Shown here in pieces: positions 15,444 through 24,917 of a DNA stretch of 64,000 bases; position 1 is the first letter of the stretch, and each line of letters opens with the position of its first letter. Under the pieces are notes generated by a model. The model was not told the origin of the DNA. It saw only the letters and a program-made list of their open reading frames with translations, and did no database searches. The DNA is taken from the NCBI GenBank assembly GCA_948579355.1, contig CAPAOV010000014.1, positions 3,981 to 67,980 of the forward strand. Reading direction: 5' to 3'. Made by a program: the position numbers and the translations under genes. The stretch comes from an uncultured Eubacterium sp. (GTDB lineage: Bacteria > Bacillota > Clostridia > Lachnospirales > Lachnospiraceae).

Positions 15444-17288
15444 ATGAAAGCAAACGCTGCATTTTTACCTGTCTCAAAAAAGGATATGAAAAAGCGGGGG
15501 TGGCGTCAGTGCGACTTTGTTTTTGTTATTGGCGACGCCTATGTCGACCATTCTTCGTTTGGCCCGGCCATTATCAGCCGGCATCTGGAGGCTCACGGCT
15601 TTAAGGTGGGAATCATTTCACAGCCCGACTGGCGTGAAGAGAGTAGTATTGCAGTACTGGGAGAACCGCGTCTGGGGTTTCTTGTCTGCGGCGGTAATAT
15701 GGATTCTATGGTAAACCATTATACGGTGGCAAAGAAGCGCCGTCGTCAAGACGCCTATACGCCGGGAGGGAAGATGGGGAAAAGACCGGACTATGCAACT
15801 ATTGTATATGCCAATCTAATTCGCCGCACATATAAAAAGACGCCGATTATTATCGGAGGCATTGAGGCGAGTCTGCGCCGTCTGGCGCATTATGATTACT
15901 GGTCGGATAAGGTGAAACGCTCTATCCTGCTTGATTCGGGCGCAGATTTGATATCTTACGGGATGGGAGAGCACAGTATATTAGAGATAGCGGAAGCGCT
16001 TGACAGCGGCATGGCGGTAAGGGATATTACGTTTATTGCCGGTACTGTTTACCGGACAAAAGAGGGGGAGCTTTCTGCCTATGAGCCAGTTCTGCTGCCC
16101 TCGTTTGAAGAGATTGTAAAAAGCAAGAGAAAATATGCGGAAAGTTTTATGACGCAATACGAGAATACCGATTCCTTTACTGCAAGACCATTGGTAGAGG
16201 CCTATCCAAATAAAGTACTTGTCGTGCAAAACCCTCCCGCCAAACCGTTGACGACACAGGAGATGGATGATATTTATGCCTATCCGTATGTTGGCACATA
16301 TCATCCGGACTATGAGAAACTTGGCGGTGTGCCGGCCATTCAGGAAATCCGTTTCAGTCTCACGAGCTGCCGCGGATGTTTCGGAGGATGTAATTTCTGC
16401 GCCCTCACGTTCCATCAGGGGCGTATCGTGCAGTCCCGCAGCCATGAATCCATTTTAAAAGAAGCTGGGGATATGACTCAGGAAAAGGACTTTAAGGGCT
16501 ATATACACGACGTGGGCGGGCCTACGGGAAACTTTCGCAGGCCGGCGTGTGAGAAGCAGATGACAAAAGGAGTCTGCCGCAAGAAACAATGTCTGTTTCC
16601 GAAGCCGTGTAACAACATGAAAGCAAGTCATAAAGATTATATAAAACTTTTGCGGAAGCTGAAACAACTGCCCGCAGTAAAAAAAGTTTTTGTGCGCTCC
16701 GGTATCCGCTTCGATTATGTGATGGCAGATTCCGACGATACATTTTTGCGGGAACTGTGCAACGACCATATTAGCGGACAGCTTCGGGTAGCTCCGGAAC
16801 ATGTGTCGGGCGGTGTGCTGCAGGCGATGGGAAAACCTCCGCATGCTATATATGAGCAGTTTTTAAAGAGATATACGCGTGTCAATCGCCTGACCGGAAA
16901 GAAACAGTATGTAATACCTTATTTCATGTCGTCACACCCCGGCTGCACGCTGAAAGAGGCTGTAGAGTTAGCGGAATACATTCGTGACCTCGGTTATATG
17001 CCGGAACAGGCACAGGATTTCTATCCGACGCCGTCGACCATTTCCACCTGTATGTATTATACCGGACTGGACCCACGCACGATGAAGAACATATATGTTC
17101 CGCGAAGCGCGCATGAAAAAGCGATGCAGCGCGCGTTGCTCCAGTACCGGAATCCGGACAATTATGAGCTGGTAAAAGAAGCCCTGCAAAAAGCAGGGCG
17201 GGAAGACTTAATCGGTTTTGGGAAACAGTGTCTCATCACGCCGCGCAAACTGGCAAAAAGGAAACCAGTGAAAAAGCGCGGACGCTAG
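15444..17288 (+). CDS. ygiQ: YgiQ-family (UPF0313) radical SAM protein
   Basis: The start at 15444 follows GGAGGGAG at 15433-15440; the frame opens earlier inside uvrC. The 614-residue length and order match the YgiQ family: an N-terminal part (FLPVSKKDMKKRGW, VIGDAYVDHSSFGPAIISR, GGIEASLRRLAHYDYW) and then a radical SAM core with CFGGCNFC (C312, C316, C319), the CxxxCxxC iron-sulfur motif. Further blocks are HDVGGPTGNFRRPAC, LRVAPEHVSGGVLQAMGKP and PYFMSSHPGCTL. The C-terminus is basic (KRKPVKKRGR). The reaction is not established for the family. It is the last gene of the ftsH-HAD-uvrC-ygiQ run. Confidence 0.95.
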   Translation: MKANAAFLPVSKKDMKKRGWRQCDFVFVIGDAYVDHSSFGPAIISRHLEAHGFKVGIISQPDWREESSIAVLGEPRLGFLVCGGNMDSMVNHYTVAKKRRRQDAYTPGGKMGKRPDYATIVYANLIRRTYKKTPIIIGGIEASLRRLAHYDYWSDKVKRSILLDSGADLISYGMGEHSILEIAEALDSGMAVRDITFIAGTVYRTKEGELSAYEPVLLPSFEEIVKSKRKYAESFMTQYENTDSFTARPLVEAYPNKVLVVQNPPAKPLTTQEMDDIYAYPYVGTYHPDYEKLGGVPAIQEIRFSLTSCRGCFGGCNFCALTFHQGRIVQSRSHESILKEAGDMTQEKDFKGYIHDVGGPTGNFRRPACEKQMTKGVCRKKQCLFPKPCNNMKASHKDYIKLLRKLKQLPAVKKVFVRSGIRFDYVMADSDDTFLRELCNDHISGQLRVAPEHVSGGVLQAMGKPPHAIYEQFLKRYTRVNRLTGKKQYVIPYFMSSHPGCTLKEAVELAEYIRDLGYMPEQAQDFYPTPSTISTCMYYTGLDPRTMKNIYVPRSAHEKAMQRALLQYRNPDNYELVKEALQKAGREDLIGFGKQCLITPRKLAKRKPVKKRGR

Positions 17289-17329
17289 TACAATGAAATA
17301 TGTCAATTATTTAATATCCATTGTACTAG
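17285..17329. terminator. Inverted repeat between convergent ygiQ and the PBP gene
   Basis: CTAGTACAATG (17285-17295) and CATTGTACTAG (17319-17329) form an 11-base perfect stem with a 23-base AT-rich loop, covering both stop codons. There is no clear U tract, so termination is likely but not certain. Confidence 0.5.
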
Positions 17330-19872
17330 TTATGCACTTCACAAATAGAACCTGACAGATAGTTTGGTACGACGAGAGAGGAGTCTGACGTATGGGCAGA
17401 CTCGTTTTTCTGCAAATAGACGGCTGTATATATTTGGGAAGCCGGACAGCCGTCTCCCGCCAGCCGGCCGGAAGTCCGGCATATCTTACAGCGGATATGG
17501 CAGTCGCACGCCTCGGTCGGCACCGAATCGATGGCAAAAAATTCTTTCTTTTCACACGAGCCGCCGATTGCCCTGTTGCAAAGTTCCCGTATAGCCAGTT
17601 TCCCGCATTTGGTACAAATATTTTCAGTAGTAATCGACGACGGTTTTTGGAAAGAGGAAACGGTATAATTTCGGTTTAATGTTTCCATGATATCCCGCCA
17701 GATATTCTTGTGGTAGGAGGTCTGGTTTTGCTTGCGGTTGCTGTCGTATCCGCCCCAGATACCTGCGGTCAGGTTCGGAGTATAGCCGACAAACCACAAA
17801 TCCCTGTTTCCGGTAGAAGTTCCCGTTTTCCCCGCCTGTGCCATAGGAAGATTACGGAATTTCAACAGTTTGCCGGTTCCCTTTTGGATGACATCTTCCA
17901 TCGCGTTTGTCAACAGCCAAGCGGTAGAATCTTTGATGACGGATTTTGATTCCTGACCGCCTGTATTGTCAAGCAATACATTGCCATCGTGGTCGAGAAT
18001 CTTAGTGTAAAACGAAGGGCGCTGATAAACACCGCCATTGGCAATCGTGGCAAAGCCGGAAGTCAGTTCCAGATTCGTAACTCCCTTTGTCAGACCGCCC
18101 AGAGCAAGAGGGAGGGAAATGTCTGTATACGTTTTGCCGGAAGTGTTTGTATAATTGTCGACTAATGTTGTAAAACCAAGGTTTAACAGGTAATCATATC
18201 CTGTTTTCGGAGTGATGTCGTTCAATGTTTTCACAGCCACGATATTCATCGAATCGGCAATGGCTGTCCGCAGGGAAGTGATACCCCGATATGAAGAACC
18301 GTACCAGTTTTTCACGGGCTTTTTAGTTCCCGGATAAAAGTATGGCGCGTCGTTTTGCACCGATGCCAGCGTCTTGCCTGCGGTATCAAGAGCGGGCAGA
18401 TAGGTAGACAAAATTTTAAATGTCGAGCCGGGCTGGCGTACAGAGCCGGTGGCGCGGTTGAGCGTGCGGCTTGCGGTCTTTTCCCCTCTGCCTCCGCACA
18501 GAGCCTTGATGGCGCCGGTCTTTTGGTCCATGAGGACAAAGGAAACCTGTGGCTGGATAACGAGATTGATTGTCTCGGAAATAATTTTGTCCCCCGGCTG
18601 AATCATTGCCTCGCGAAATTGTTTCGCCTGTTTGCGGGCTGTGCTCTGTTTGTCATAATAGGCGGAACATTTTTTCTTTTTTGTCTTCTGAAACCATTTC
18701 TTCATATCCGCAAAAGTATAGGCCAATTCCGTACCGTCTGCTTTTTGCAGTGTCAGTTGGTAAGATAGCTGGTATTTGGAGTCTTGCGGATAGTATTTTT
18801 TGTTGTTAATAATGCGGTCGACGGTGCGCTGCATATTACTATCCTGCGTGCTGCATATCGTTAAACCGCGTGTATAGAGAGTGTTGTAGGCCTGCGTCTC
18901 CGTATAACCGCATTTTTCCTTTAAGTCCTGAATGACCTGCTCAATCAGGGCGTCCGTAAAATAGGAGGTAATCGTATCGGCCTGTGTTGTCTTCTGATTG
19001 ATTTTCTGTATGCGCGTATAGACGTCGTCTTTCATGGCCTCCGTATATTGTGCGCTGTCAATGTAGCCCTGACTCAGCATATAGGAAAGCACAGTAGTAC
19101 GTTTCGTACGGTTTTTTTCCGGATGGGAAATCGGATTGTAGGCAGACGGGTTCTGGGTAATACCGGCCAAAACGGTACATTCTGACAGTGTAAGTTCATT
19201 TACCGGTTTGTTAAAATACCGTCTTGCCGCCGCCTGTACGCCGAGAGTGTTCTGTCCGAGATTAATTGTGTTCAGATAGTATTCCAGAATTTCGTCCTTG
19301 GAATATCGCTTTTCAATTTCAAGAGCTAAATACTGCTCCTGAATTTTTCGCTTTAATTTGTCATAGAGAGACGGTTCGTCGCCACCGTGAAACACCTGAT
19401 TTTTCAAGAGCTGCTGGGTTAAGGTACTGGCACCCTGAGTGAAATTGCCGCCATTGCGCAGTCCCGCCGTGACGGCGCGGAATATACCCTGCACATCAAC
19501 GCCGTTGTGGGTGCGGAAGCGTTCGTCTTCAATAGCAATCACGGCATTTTGTAAATTTTGCGGAATTTCGTTAAGTTCCACGTACTGGCGATTGGCGTTC
19601 TGGCCGACAAGCGTATGCGTCACTTTGCCGGATATATCTAAAACGGACGTCGTATAACCTTGTGGAATAATCTGAATTTGTTCGGGATTTGGCGCCGAGG
19701 AGAGAATGCTCTGGAAAGCGCCCGCTATCATACTAATGCCAAAAAGGCACATAAAAATTAAGCCAATCAGAAAAAATCGGATTCCGATAAGCTGCAGCTT
19801 GTGTATGCGGTTTGTGACGGGAGAATGAAGCCGGTTGGCGCGTTTCTCCACTTCTTTACGGCCGTAATGCAT
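17326..19872 (-). CDS. Class A penicillin-binding protein (PBP1A type)
   Basis: A bifunctional murein synthase. ATG 19872 is chosen because GAGG lies six bases upstream; ATG 19884 is four codons earlier. In the 852-residue numbering from 19884: cytosolic basic stretch, TM at about 33-56, GT51 transglycosylase with catalytic E119 in IAIEDERF and GASTLTQQLLKN, then the transpeptidase with S487 in GSTFK, SMN (545-547) and KTGT (686-689). An unusual C-terminal tail of ~90 residues is rich in Cys (CTKCGKLAIREL, CDCHIRCKICRTSGRLAGDGCP), perhaps a disulfide-linked or metal-binding appendage. It faces ygiQ and diverges from yigZ. Confidence 0.96.
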   Translation of the reverse strand: MHYGRKEVEKRANRLHSPVTNRIHKLQLIGIRFFLIGLIFMCLFGISMIAGAFQSILSSAPNPEQIQIIPQGYTTSVLDISGKVTHTLVGQNANRQYVELNEIPQNLQNAVIAIEDERFRTHNGVDVQGIFRAVTAGLRNGGNFTQGASTLTQQLLKNQVFHGGDEPSLYDKLKRKIQEQYLALEIEKRYSKDEILEYYLNTINLGQNTLGVQAAARRYFNKPVNELTLSECTVLAGITQNPSAYNPISHPEKNRTKRTTVLSYMLSQGYIDSAQYTEAMKDDVYTRIQKINQKTTQADTITSYFTDALIEQVIQDLKEKCGYTETQAYNTLYTRGLTICSTQDSNMQRTVDRIINNKKYYPQDSKYQLSYQLTLQKADGTELAYTFADMKKWFQKTKKKKCSAYYDKQSTARKQAKQFREAMIQPGDKIISETINLVIQPQVSFVLMDQKTGAIKALCGGRGEKTASRTLNRATGSVRQPGSTFKILSTYLPALDTAGKTLASVQNDAPYFYPGTKKPVKNWYGSSYRGITSLRTAIADSMNIVAVKTLNDITPKTGYDYLLNLGFTTLVDNYTNTSGKTYTDISLPLALGGLTKGVTNLELTSGFATIANGGVYQRPSFYTKILDHDGNVLLDNTGGQESKSVIKDSTAWLLTNAMEDVIQKGTGKLLKFRNLPMAQAGKTGTSTGNRDLWFVGYTPNLTAGIWGGYDSNRKQNQTSYHKNIWRDIMETLNRNYTVSSFQKPSSITTENICTKCGKLAIRELCNRAIGGSCEKKEFFAIDSVPTEACDCHIRCKICRTSGRLAGDGCPASQIYTAVYLQKNESAHTSDSSLVVPNYLSGSICEVHN

Positions 19873-19940
19873 AAATATCCTCATTTCCGTACTGCCTTAG
19901 ATGGCAAAATACCTTTTGCTCCCAACATCATTTTTATTTT

Positions 19941-19949
19941 AGTATAGCA
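19941..19949 (-). promoter_or_regulatory. Extended -10 promoter for the PBP gene
   Basis: On the - strand TGCTATACT (a TGn extended -10) occurs about 70 bases before the gene; no good -35 is visible. Confidence 0.5.
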
Positions 19950-19956
19950 AAAACTC

Positions 19957-19985
19957 TTGAAAAGGGGAAGTAGAATTAGTACAAT
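19957..19985 (+). promoter_or_regulatory. Promoter for yigZ-rarA
   Basis: TTGAAA (19957-19962), 17-base spacer, TACAAT (19980-19985), about 57 bases before the yigZ start. Confidence 0.75.
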
Positions 19986-20042
19986 TATAATAAAAAAACA
20001 TCAAATCAATACAGGAATTTCAAAAGAATTGGGAGAATGGAT

Positions 20043-20693
20043 ATGAATCATGTCTCACGCATTTTGCACAAAGGAGCACAGGGGGGAATCGTTGAAAAAA
20101 AGTCCCGTTTCATCGCCAACATCTTTCCGGTAAAGACAGAGGAAGAGGCGATGGAGAAGATAGCGGAAATGAAAAAGAAATATTATGATGCCAGACATAA
20201 CTGTTATGCCTATATCATCGGCGGCAATCAGGAGACGGAACGTTCTTCTGACGACGGAGAACCGTCGGGAACGGCTGGCCGCCCGATGTTAGAAGTGCTG
20301 GCGGGAGAGGGGATTTGTGATGTACTCGCCGTTGTCACCAGATATTTTGGCGGTACGCTCTTAGGTACCGGAGGTCTTGTGCGGGCATACTCCGGCGCTG
20401 TAAAAGAAGCGCTTTCCGATTGTGTTCTGCTGGAGCAGGCGATGGGGTATCTGTTACAGATTGATACGGATTATACCGATTTAGCGAAAATCCAGTATAT
20501 AGCGCGAACGCATGAGATTCGGGAGACGAATGGCGCTTATGCGGAACGTGTGACACTGGAATTATTAGTGCCCGCCGAAAAAATAGACGCTGTGGAAACA
20601 GAAATTACAGAGAAGACTTCCGGACGGGCAGAACTGAAACGCAGCGACGCCGTGCGCTATGGAATTGCCGGAAATGAAGTTATAATGTTATAA
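20043..20693 (+). CDS. yigZ: YigZ/IMPACT-family protein
   Basis: The ATG at 20043 has GGGAGA six bases upstream; one at 20037 is too close to it. The 216-residue protein shows the UPF0029/IMPACT fold: KKSRFIANIFPVKTEEEA, the DARHNCYAYIIG block, SSDDGEPSGTAGRPMLEVL and VVTRYFGGTLLGTGGLVRAY. A C-terminal DUF1949-like domain follows (LLQIDTDYTDLAKIQY). Homologues link to translation control in eukaryotes (IMPACT), but the bacterial role is not settled. Its stop is directly followed by the rarA reading frame. Confidence 0.95.
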   Translation: MNHVSRILHKGAQGGIVEKKSRFIANIFPVKTEEEAMEKIAEMKKKYYDARHNCYAYIIGGNQETERSSDDGEPSGTAGRPMLEVLAGEGICDVLAVVTRYFGGTLLGTGGLVRAYSGAVKEALSDCVLLEQAMGYLLQIDTDYTDLAKIQYIARTHEIRETNGAYAERVTLELLVPAEKIDAVETEITEKTSGRAELKRSDAVRYGIAGNEVIML

Positions 20694-20738
20694 ATGAGCA
20701 GTAGCTTGAAAAACCGCTCAGAAATGAGGTTAGTGTAT

Positions 20739-22079
20739 ATGGATTTACTGGATTATATGAGTCAGCAGCAGAAAGAGACCGAATCGCCTCTGGCCTCCCG
20801 CCTGCGCCCCCGCACGCTCGACGAGGTAGTAGGCCAGCAGCACATTATTGGGAAGGACAAGCTGCTTTACCGTGCCATCAAGGCGGATAAACTGAGTTCG
20901 CTTTTATTTTACGGGCCTCCGGGCACCGGAAAAACAACGCTGGCGAAAGTGATTGCCAATACGACAAGCGCCGCTTTCTGCCAGATTAACGCTACGTCGG
21001 CGGGGAAGAAAGATATGGAGGAAGTCGTAGGCAAAGCGAAAGAGAATCTGGGTGCGTATGCAAAAAAGACGATATTATTTATTGACGAGATTCATCGTTT
21101 TCACAAAGGACAGCAGGACTATTTGCTGCCGTTTGTAGAAGACGGTACGCTCGTATTGATAGGGGCGACAACGGAAAATCCCTATTTTGAAGTAAACGGA
21201 GCTTTGCTTTCGCGCTCAATTATATTTGAATTAAAACCGCTTGACAAGGAAGATATTAAGACACTGCTTGTCCGTGCGATTGAAGATAATGAGAGAGGGC
21301 TTGGTTCTTATCAGGCAGAAATTGACGCGGACGCACTCGAGTTTCTCGCAGACATCAGCGGGGGAGACGCGAGGGCGGCGTTGAATGCCATCGAGCTGGG
21401 AGTGCTCACGACAGAGAGAAACGAAGCGGGGAAAATCAAAATCAATATGGCGGTAGCGGAAGAGTGTATACAGAAGCGGACGCTCCGCTATGATAAGACG
21501 GGGGATAACCACTATGATACGATTTCTGCCTTTATAAAAAGTATGCGCGGTTCCGACGCAGACGCAGCCGTCTATTATCTGGCGCGTATGCTGTATGCCG
21601 GTGAAGATATCCGCTTCATTGCCCGCCGGATTATGATTTGTGCGTCGGAGGATGTGTCGAATGCCGACCCACAGGCATTGGTAGTGGCGACGGCGGCCGC
21701 ACAGGCAATAGAACGTCTAGGTATGCCGGAGGCACGGATTGTTCTTGCACAGGCGGCGACATATGTTGCCTGTGCACCGAAAAGCAATTCGTCTATTTCG
21801 GCCATTGATGCGGCGACAGAGTATGTAACGAAACATCCGAATTACCGCATTCCGCCACATCTACAGGATTCCCATTATAAGGGAGCCGCTAAGTTAGGCC
21901 ACGGACTCGGATATCAGTATGCGCATGACTATCCGCATCACTATGTAAATCAACAGTATTTGCCGGAAGAAGTTGAGGGTGAGAGGTTTTTCCGGTTGTC
22001 AGAAAACGGATACGAAAAGGAAATGGGAGAATACAGAAAACGGATTGGCGCAGATAAGGATGCGCGGAACGGAGGTTAA
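20739..22079 (+). CDS. rarA: Replication-associated recombination protein A (MgsA/RarA AAA+ ATPase)
   Basis: RarA acts at stalled replication forks and loads or exchanges factors on single-stranded DNA. ATG 20739 has GAGG nine bases upstream; the frame is open back to ATG 20694, which abuts the yigZ stop. Motifs: PLASRLRPRTLDEVVGQQH, Walker A FYGPPGTGKTTLA, Walker B ILFIDEIHRF, sensor 1 LIGATTENPYF, and the SGGDARAALN arginine/sensor 2 region. The C-terminal tetramerisation part includes YDTISAFIKSMRGSD, YLARMLYAGED and PPHLQDSHYKGA. Length is normal. It is co-transcribed with yigZ and the small membrane gene after it. Confidence 0.96.
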   Translation: MDLLDYMSQQQKETESPLASRLRPRTLDEVVGQQHIIGKDKLLYRAIKADKLSSLLFYGPPGTGKTTLAKVIANTTSAAFCQINATSAGKKDMEEVVGKAKENLGAYAKKTILFIDEIHRFHKGQQDYLLPFVEDGTLVLIGATTENPYFEVNGALLSRSIIFELKPLDKEDIKTLLVRAIEDNERGLGSYQAEIDADALEFLADISGGDARAALNAIELGVLTTERNEAGKIKINMAVAEECIQKRTLRYDKTGDNHYDTISAFIKSMRGSDADAAVYYLARMLYAGEDIRFIARRIMICASEDVSNADPQALVVATAAAQAIERLGMPEARIVLAQAATYVACAPKSNSSISAIDAATEYVTKHPNYRIPPHLQDSHYKGAAKLGHGLGYQYAHDYPHHYVNQQYLPEEVEGERFFRLSENGYEKEMGEYRKRIGADKDARNGG

Positions 22080-22080
22080 A

Positions 22081-22338
22081 ATGCAGGAAAAAGAAGAGAA
22101 GAAACAATTTCGCAGTTCTTATACGAAAGGGCAGAGGATATTTGCATTGGTGGGGGTGGTTTTTCTTATACTTTTGTATGTTGTTACATTATTTTCTGCC
22201 ATTACTACATCGCCGGCGACGCCGGAGTTGTTTAAAATGTGTGTGGGAGCGTCTATTTTGCTGCCGATTATGTTCTGGCTCTATATTCGCTTTGCCAAAA
22301 TGTTTATGGAGCATGACCGAGAAAAGTATGGCAGATAA
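22081..22338 (+). CDS. Small two-TM membrane protein of unknown function
   Basis: This 85-residue protein starts at ATG 22081, two bases after the rarA stop, with GGAGG about five bases before. It has a charged N-terminus (MQEKEEKKQFRSSYTKGQ), two membrane helices (IFALVGVVFLILLYVVTLFSA and MCVGASILLPIMFWLYI) and a charged tail. I do not recognise a family beyond conserved small clostridial membrane proteins. The good ribosome site and following terminator mark it as a real last gene of the yigZ-rarA operon. Confidence 0.8.
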   Translation: MQEKEEKKQFRSSYTKGQRIFALVGVVFLILLYVVTLFSAITTSPATPELFKMCVGASILLPIMFWLYIRFAKMFMEHDREKYGR

Positions 22339-22355
22339 GAAGTATGGGAAAACAG

Positions 22356-22398
22356 AAGCCGCAATACCGGAACATACCGTATTGCGGCTTTTGTTTTT
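22356..22398 (+). terminator. Terminator of the yigZ-rarA operon
   Basis: AAGCCGCAATAC (22356-22367) pairs perfectly with GTATTGCGGCTT (22379-22390), followed by TTGTTTTTTG. Confidence 0.92.
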
Positions 22399-22424
22399 TG
22401 TATAGATTATAGTTATACTGTAAA

Positions 22425-24506
22425 TTAATATCCTACTTTTTTACCGGATTTTGTCATATATCCGCTGATTCGTTTTGCTTTATAATCTTTTTTCTTGCGT
22501 GAGTCCGGAACTGCCGGGTCGGTAGGGTCGTAGTTAATGCCGCCTTTTACCTTAATTGTAGGCGCTTTGCCAAGAGGGCCGGGCTTTTTGGAATTACCAC
22601 GAACAATTTTAACAATACTCCCGGTAGAAGCATAATCATAAATCCATTTGGCGTCTGCTACAGCCATGCGGATACATCCGGCAGAAGCCGGCGAGCCTAA
22701 AAGATTATAGCGGTAGGCAGGTAATGCGTAGTGCGAGTCGGAAGAAACGGCGATAGAGTGGAAATAAACATTTCCCACAATATGCGTTGTCCAGCGCGCG
22801 TAAACAGTGCTGCCGTCCGGCTCTAACATAGGCTTCAAAGTATATTTTACAGATTGGCCGTTTGAGCAGATGGAATATGTACCAAGCGGCGTGTAGGAAG
22901 ATTTTTCATGCAGACCGCTCGTACCTGCGTTCGTAGAAATATCACGACCGACACAAACGCTGCATGTCTTCACCGGAATATCGTATTTTTTTGTTTTCTT
23001 GTTGTACATAAAGATTGTCACAGCGCCTGCGGCACGGTTTACTTCAATATAGAATTTATTCGTGTGTCCGCCGCCGCTTTTTTTCAATTTCAGTACTTTC
23101 GTTAAATCAATCTGTTTTTTGTTATCAACATAGTAAAATTTATATTTTTTCCCGCCGTATTTTTCATAGTACCAGCCATTCTTACCCATATCCTTTTTCT
23201 TTAGCTTAAAGTTTTTCTTTGCGAGTAAGAACTTACTGCCCCATGAAGTATATCCATATGCTTTGACAAGGAAAGAACCTTTGCTGCCATTTTTTACATT
23301 TGCGGTAAATGTTTTTTTATTGGATGAAGCGGTTGCCTTGTATTTGCCTAGTTTTTTGTTTTTACCGCCTTTTACCTGATAAATGACGTATTCTACTTTT
23401 TTTACATTTCCCGGCATATAAATACCGCTCATTTTGTAGTTGCAGGAAACGTTTTTCTTTTTCTTGATGGAAAGCGTACCCTTTTTCAGGCGCTGGTCTG
23501 CTTTCGTCTTATTTGTCAGGGTATACGTTTTTCCGTTGTTGTCTACGACATAGACTTCAATTGTGTATAAATCCATGTTGTACTTCAGTTTTTTCATCGT
23601 AACGGAAGAGTAGAAGTAACTGCCATCGGCAGTCTTTTTTGTACCCGAAATAGTAGCAACCTGTTTTCCACTGCTATTTTTTACAAGGAAAGTCACGCCG
23701 CGGATTCCGAAAACATTTTTTAATCCCTTTAACTCAATGGCAAAGGACTTCTTTTTTTCCAGAGAGGCAGATTTTTTCGTTGTAAATGATGTGCAGGTCG
23801 GAATGACGCTGTACTGGGTGGATGCCAATGTATAATTGCCTTTCCATTTGCTGTTGGTAACGATTACTTTCGCATTCCAGATTCCGTAATAGCTGCCGGA
23901 TTTGGATACGTCGATGGCCCATGTTCGGGCAGCAGCCAGAGCGACAGCATTTCCCACTGTCGTAGCGGTAGAGGCAGCGCGGTCTTTGTGCCAAATCTGC
24001 ACGCTTATCTGATTGCCTGCGCCGGGAACAAGAATACCGCCGGCAGCTTCCGTTGAAGTAAAGGCAGCGGAACGGGCAGCGGAGCCTTTGTCGCCGTTAA
24101 TCTTCAATGTTGCCTTATTCGTGTGAACCGACAAATCGGCCGTACCTAACGTAAGTTTTGTCTCGCCGATGGTAGCGGTAACGGTATAATTGGCAAATGC
24201 GTATTTTACATCTTCAAGAGAAAAAGTACCCTCATAGGTACCATCTTTACAATTTTCTTCGGTAAGTGCAATCGTTTGTTCCCAAACAGATTTTGTACTT
24301 ACATTAGTTGCCTGAACGGTCATGCTCGTTCCGACTGCTTCTTCTAATCCCTTAATGGTGTAGCTCACAATACCAGTGGCGCGGTTTGTCTTAAGGGTGG
24401 CTGTCGGAGCCGCCGCCTGAGCGCTGCTTGTATTAACGGTAAAGACAAGCACCAGAGTTACAATCAGGCAAATGACATAGTTTCCTATTGCTAACTTTTG
24501 TTTCAT
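22425..24506 (-). CDS. Secreted L,D-transpeptidase with Bsp-like repeats
   Basis: The ATG at 24506 follows GGAGGT and is the start of a clear signal peptide (IGNYVICLIVTLVLVFTVNTSSAQA), so the upstream in-frame ATG is not used. Mature ~660 residues: several ~90-residue beta domains (SYTIKGLEEAVGTSMTVQ, AFANYTVTATIG, VFGIRGVTFLVKN, YTIEVYVVDNNGKTYTL) like GBS Bsp-type or Ig-like repeats, then a lysine-rich linker, then a YkuD L,D-transpeptidase domain. The catalytic block is VYFHSIAV...SAGCIRMAVADAKW; SAGC replaces the commoner SHGC. The enzyme would make 3-3 crosslinks in peptidoglycan or attach proteins. It is single-gene, on the - strand. Confidence 0.93.
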   Translation of the reverse strand: MKQKLAIGNYVICLIVTLVLVFTVNTSSAQAAAPTATLKTNRATGIVSYTIKGLEEAVGTSMTVQATNVSTKSVWEQTIALTEENCKDGTYEGTFSLEDVKYAFANYTVTATIGETKLTLGTADLSVHTNKATLKINGDKGSAARSAAFTSTEAAGGILVPGAGNQISVQIWHKDRAASTATTVGNAVALAAARTWAIDVSKSGSYYGIWNAKVIVTNSKWKGNYTLASTQYSVIPTCTSFTTKKSASLEKKKSFAIELKGLKNVFGIRGVTFLVKNSSGKQVATISGTKKTADGSYFYSSVTMKKLKYNMDLYTIEVYVVDNNGKTYTLTNKTKADQRLKKGTLSIKKKKNVSCNYKMSGIYMPGNVKKVEYVIYQVKGGKNKKLGKYKATASSNKKTFTANVKNGSKGSFLVKAYGYTSWGSKFLLAKKNFKLKKKDMGKNGWYYEKYGGKKYKFYYVDNKKQIDLTKVLKLKKSGGGHTNKFYIEVNRAAGAVTIFMYNKKTKKYDIPVKTCSVCVGRDISTNAGTSGLHEKSSYTPLGTYSICSNGQSVKYTLKPMLEPDGSTVYARWTTHIVGNVYFHSIAVSSDSHYALPAYRYNLLGSPASAGCIRMAVADAKWIYDYASTGSIVKIVRGNSKKPGPLGKAPTIKVKGGINYDPTDPAVPDSRKKKDYKAKRISGYMTKSGKKVGY

Positions 24507-24541
24507 TTTTTTACCTCCATTTCTGTTGGTTTCAGTAAAAT

Positions 24542-24570
24542 ATGATGGCATATTTGGGCAGATTTGTCAA
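24542..24570 (-). promoter_or_regulatory. Promoter for the L,D-transpeptidase gene
   Basis: On the - strand TTGACA (24565-24570), 17-base spacer, CATCAT (24542-24547), about 36 bases before the start codon. The -35 is perfect and the -10 is weak. Confidence 0.6.
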
Positions 24571-24609
24571 GGCTGTCCTGTTATTTTGAGGATAACAGGG
24601 AAACGTGTC

Positions 24610-24668
24610 AAAGAAAAGAAAAACAGGAAAATCCATAGACTGAAAAGTGTAAGGATTTTCCTGTTTTC
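24610..24668 (-). terminator. Terminator downstream of tRNA-Pro
   Basis: AAAACAGGAAAATCC (24620-24634) pairs with GGATTTTCCTGTTTT (24653-24667). On the - strand it is followed by TTCTTTTCTTTG. The stretch 24669-24798 before the tRNA holds nothing else I can name. Confidence 0.8.
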
Positions 24669-24798
24669 ATTTACGCGGAGGCAAAGTGAGGATATGTCTG
24701 TGCTTGCACAAGACTATCCGAGCGCGCCCGCGAACCCGAGCAGTCTCGCGAAGCGTGACGCTCGTGGTTTAAAATACAAAGGCTCACGCTTTGCGTTA

Positions 24799-24872
24799 TC
24801 GGCGTGACAGGATTTGAACCTGCGGCCTCTTCGTCCCGAACGAAGCGCTCTACCAAGCTGAGCCACACGCCG
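24799..24872 (-). tRNA. tRNA-Pro (CGG anticodon)
   Basis: Read on the - strand, the 74-base cloverleaf has a seven-pair acceptor stem (CGGCGTG with CACGCCG), a D arm GCTCAGCTTGGTAGAGC, an anticodon arm CTTCG-TTCGGGA-CGAAG with anticodon CGG, a five-base variable loop and a T arm with GGTTCAAATCC. The discriminator is A and CCA is not encoded. It lies 45 bases downstream of tyrS; a small hairpin (GTAGAA/TTCTAC, 24872-24892) sits between, so it may be read through from tyrS. Confidence 0.95.
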
Positions 24873-24917
24873 TAGAACAAAATCTATTCTACAACGATTT
24901 GCTCACGATTGCAAGTA

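Noticed and set aside
22425..24506. Catalytic block SAGC taken as a loss of activity in the L,D-transpeptidase
   Set aside because: The Cys and the upstream His-containing block are both present; the residue before Gly varies among YkuD enzymes, so the change is not evidence of inactivity.
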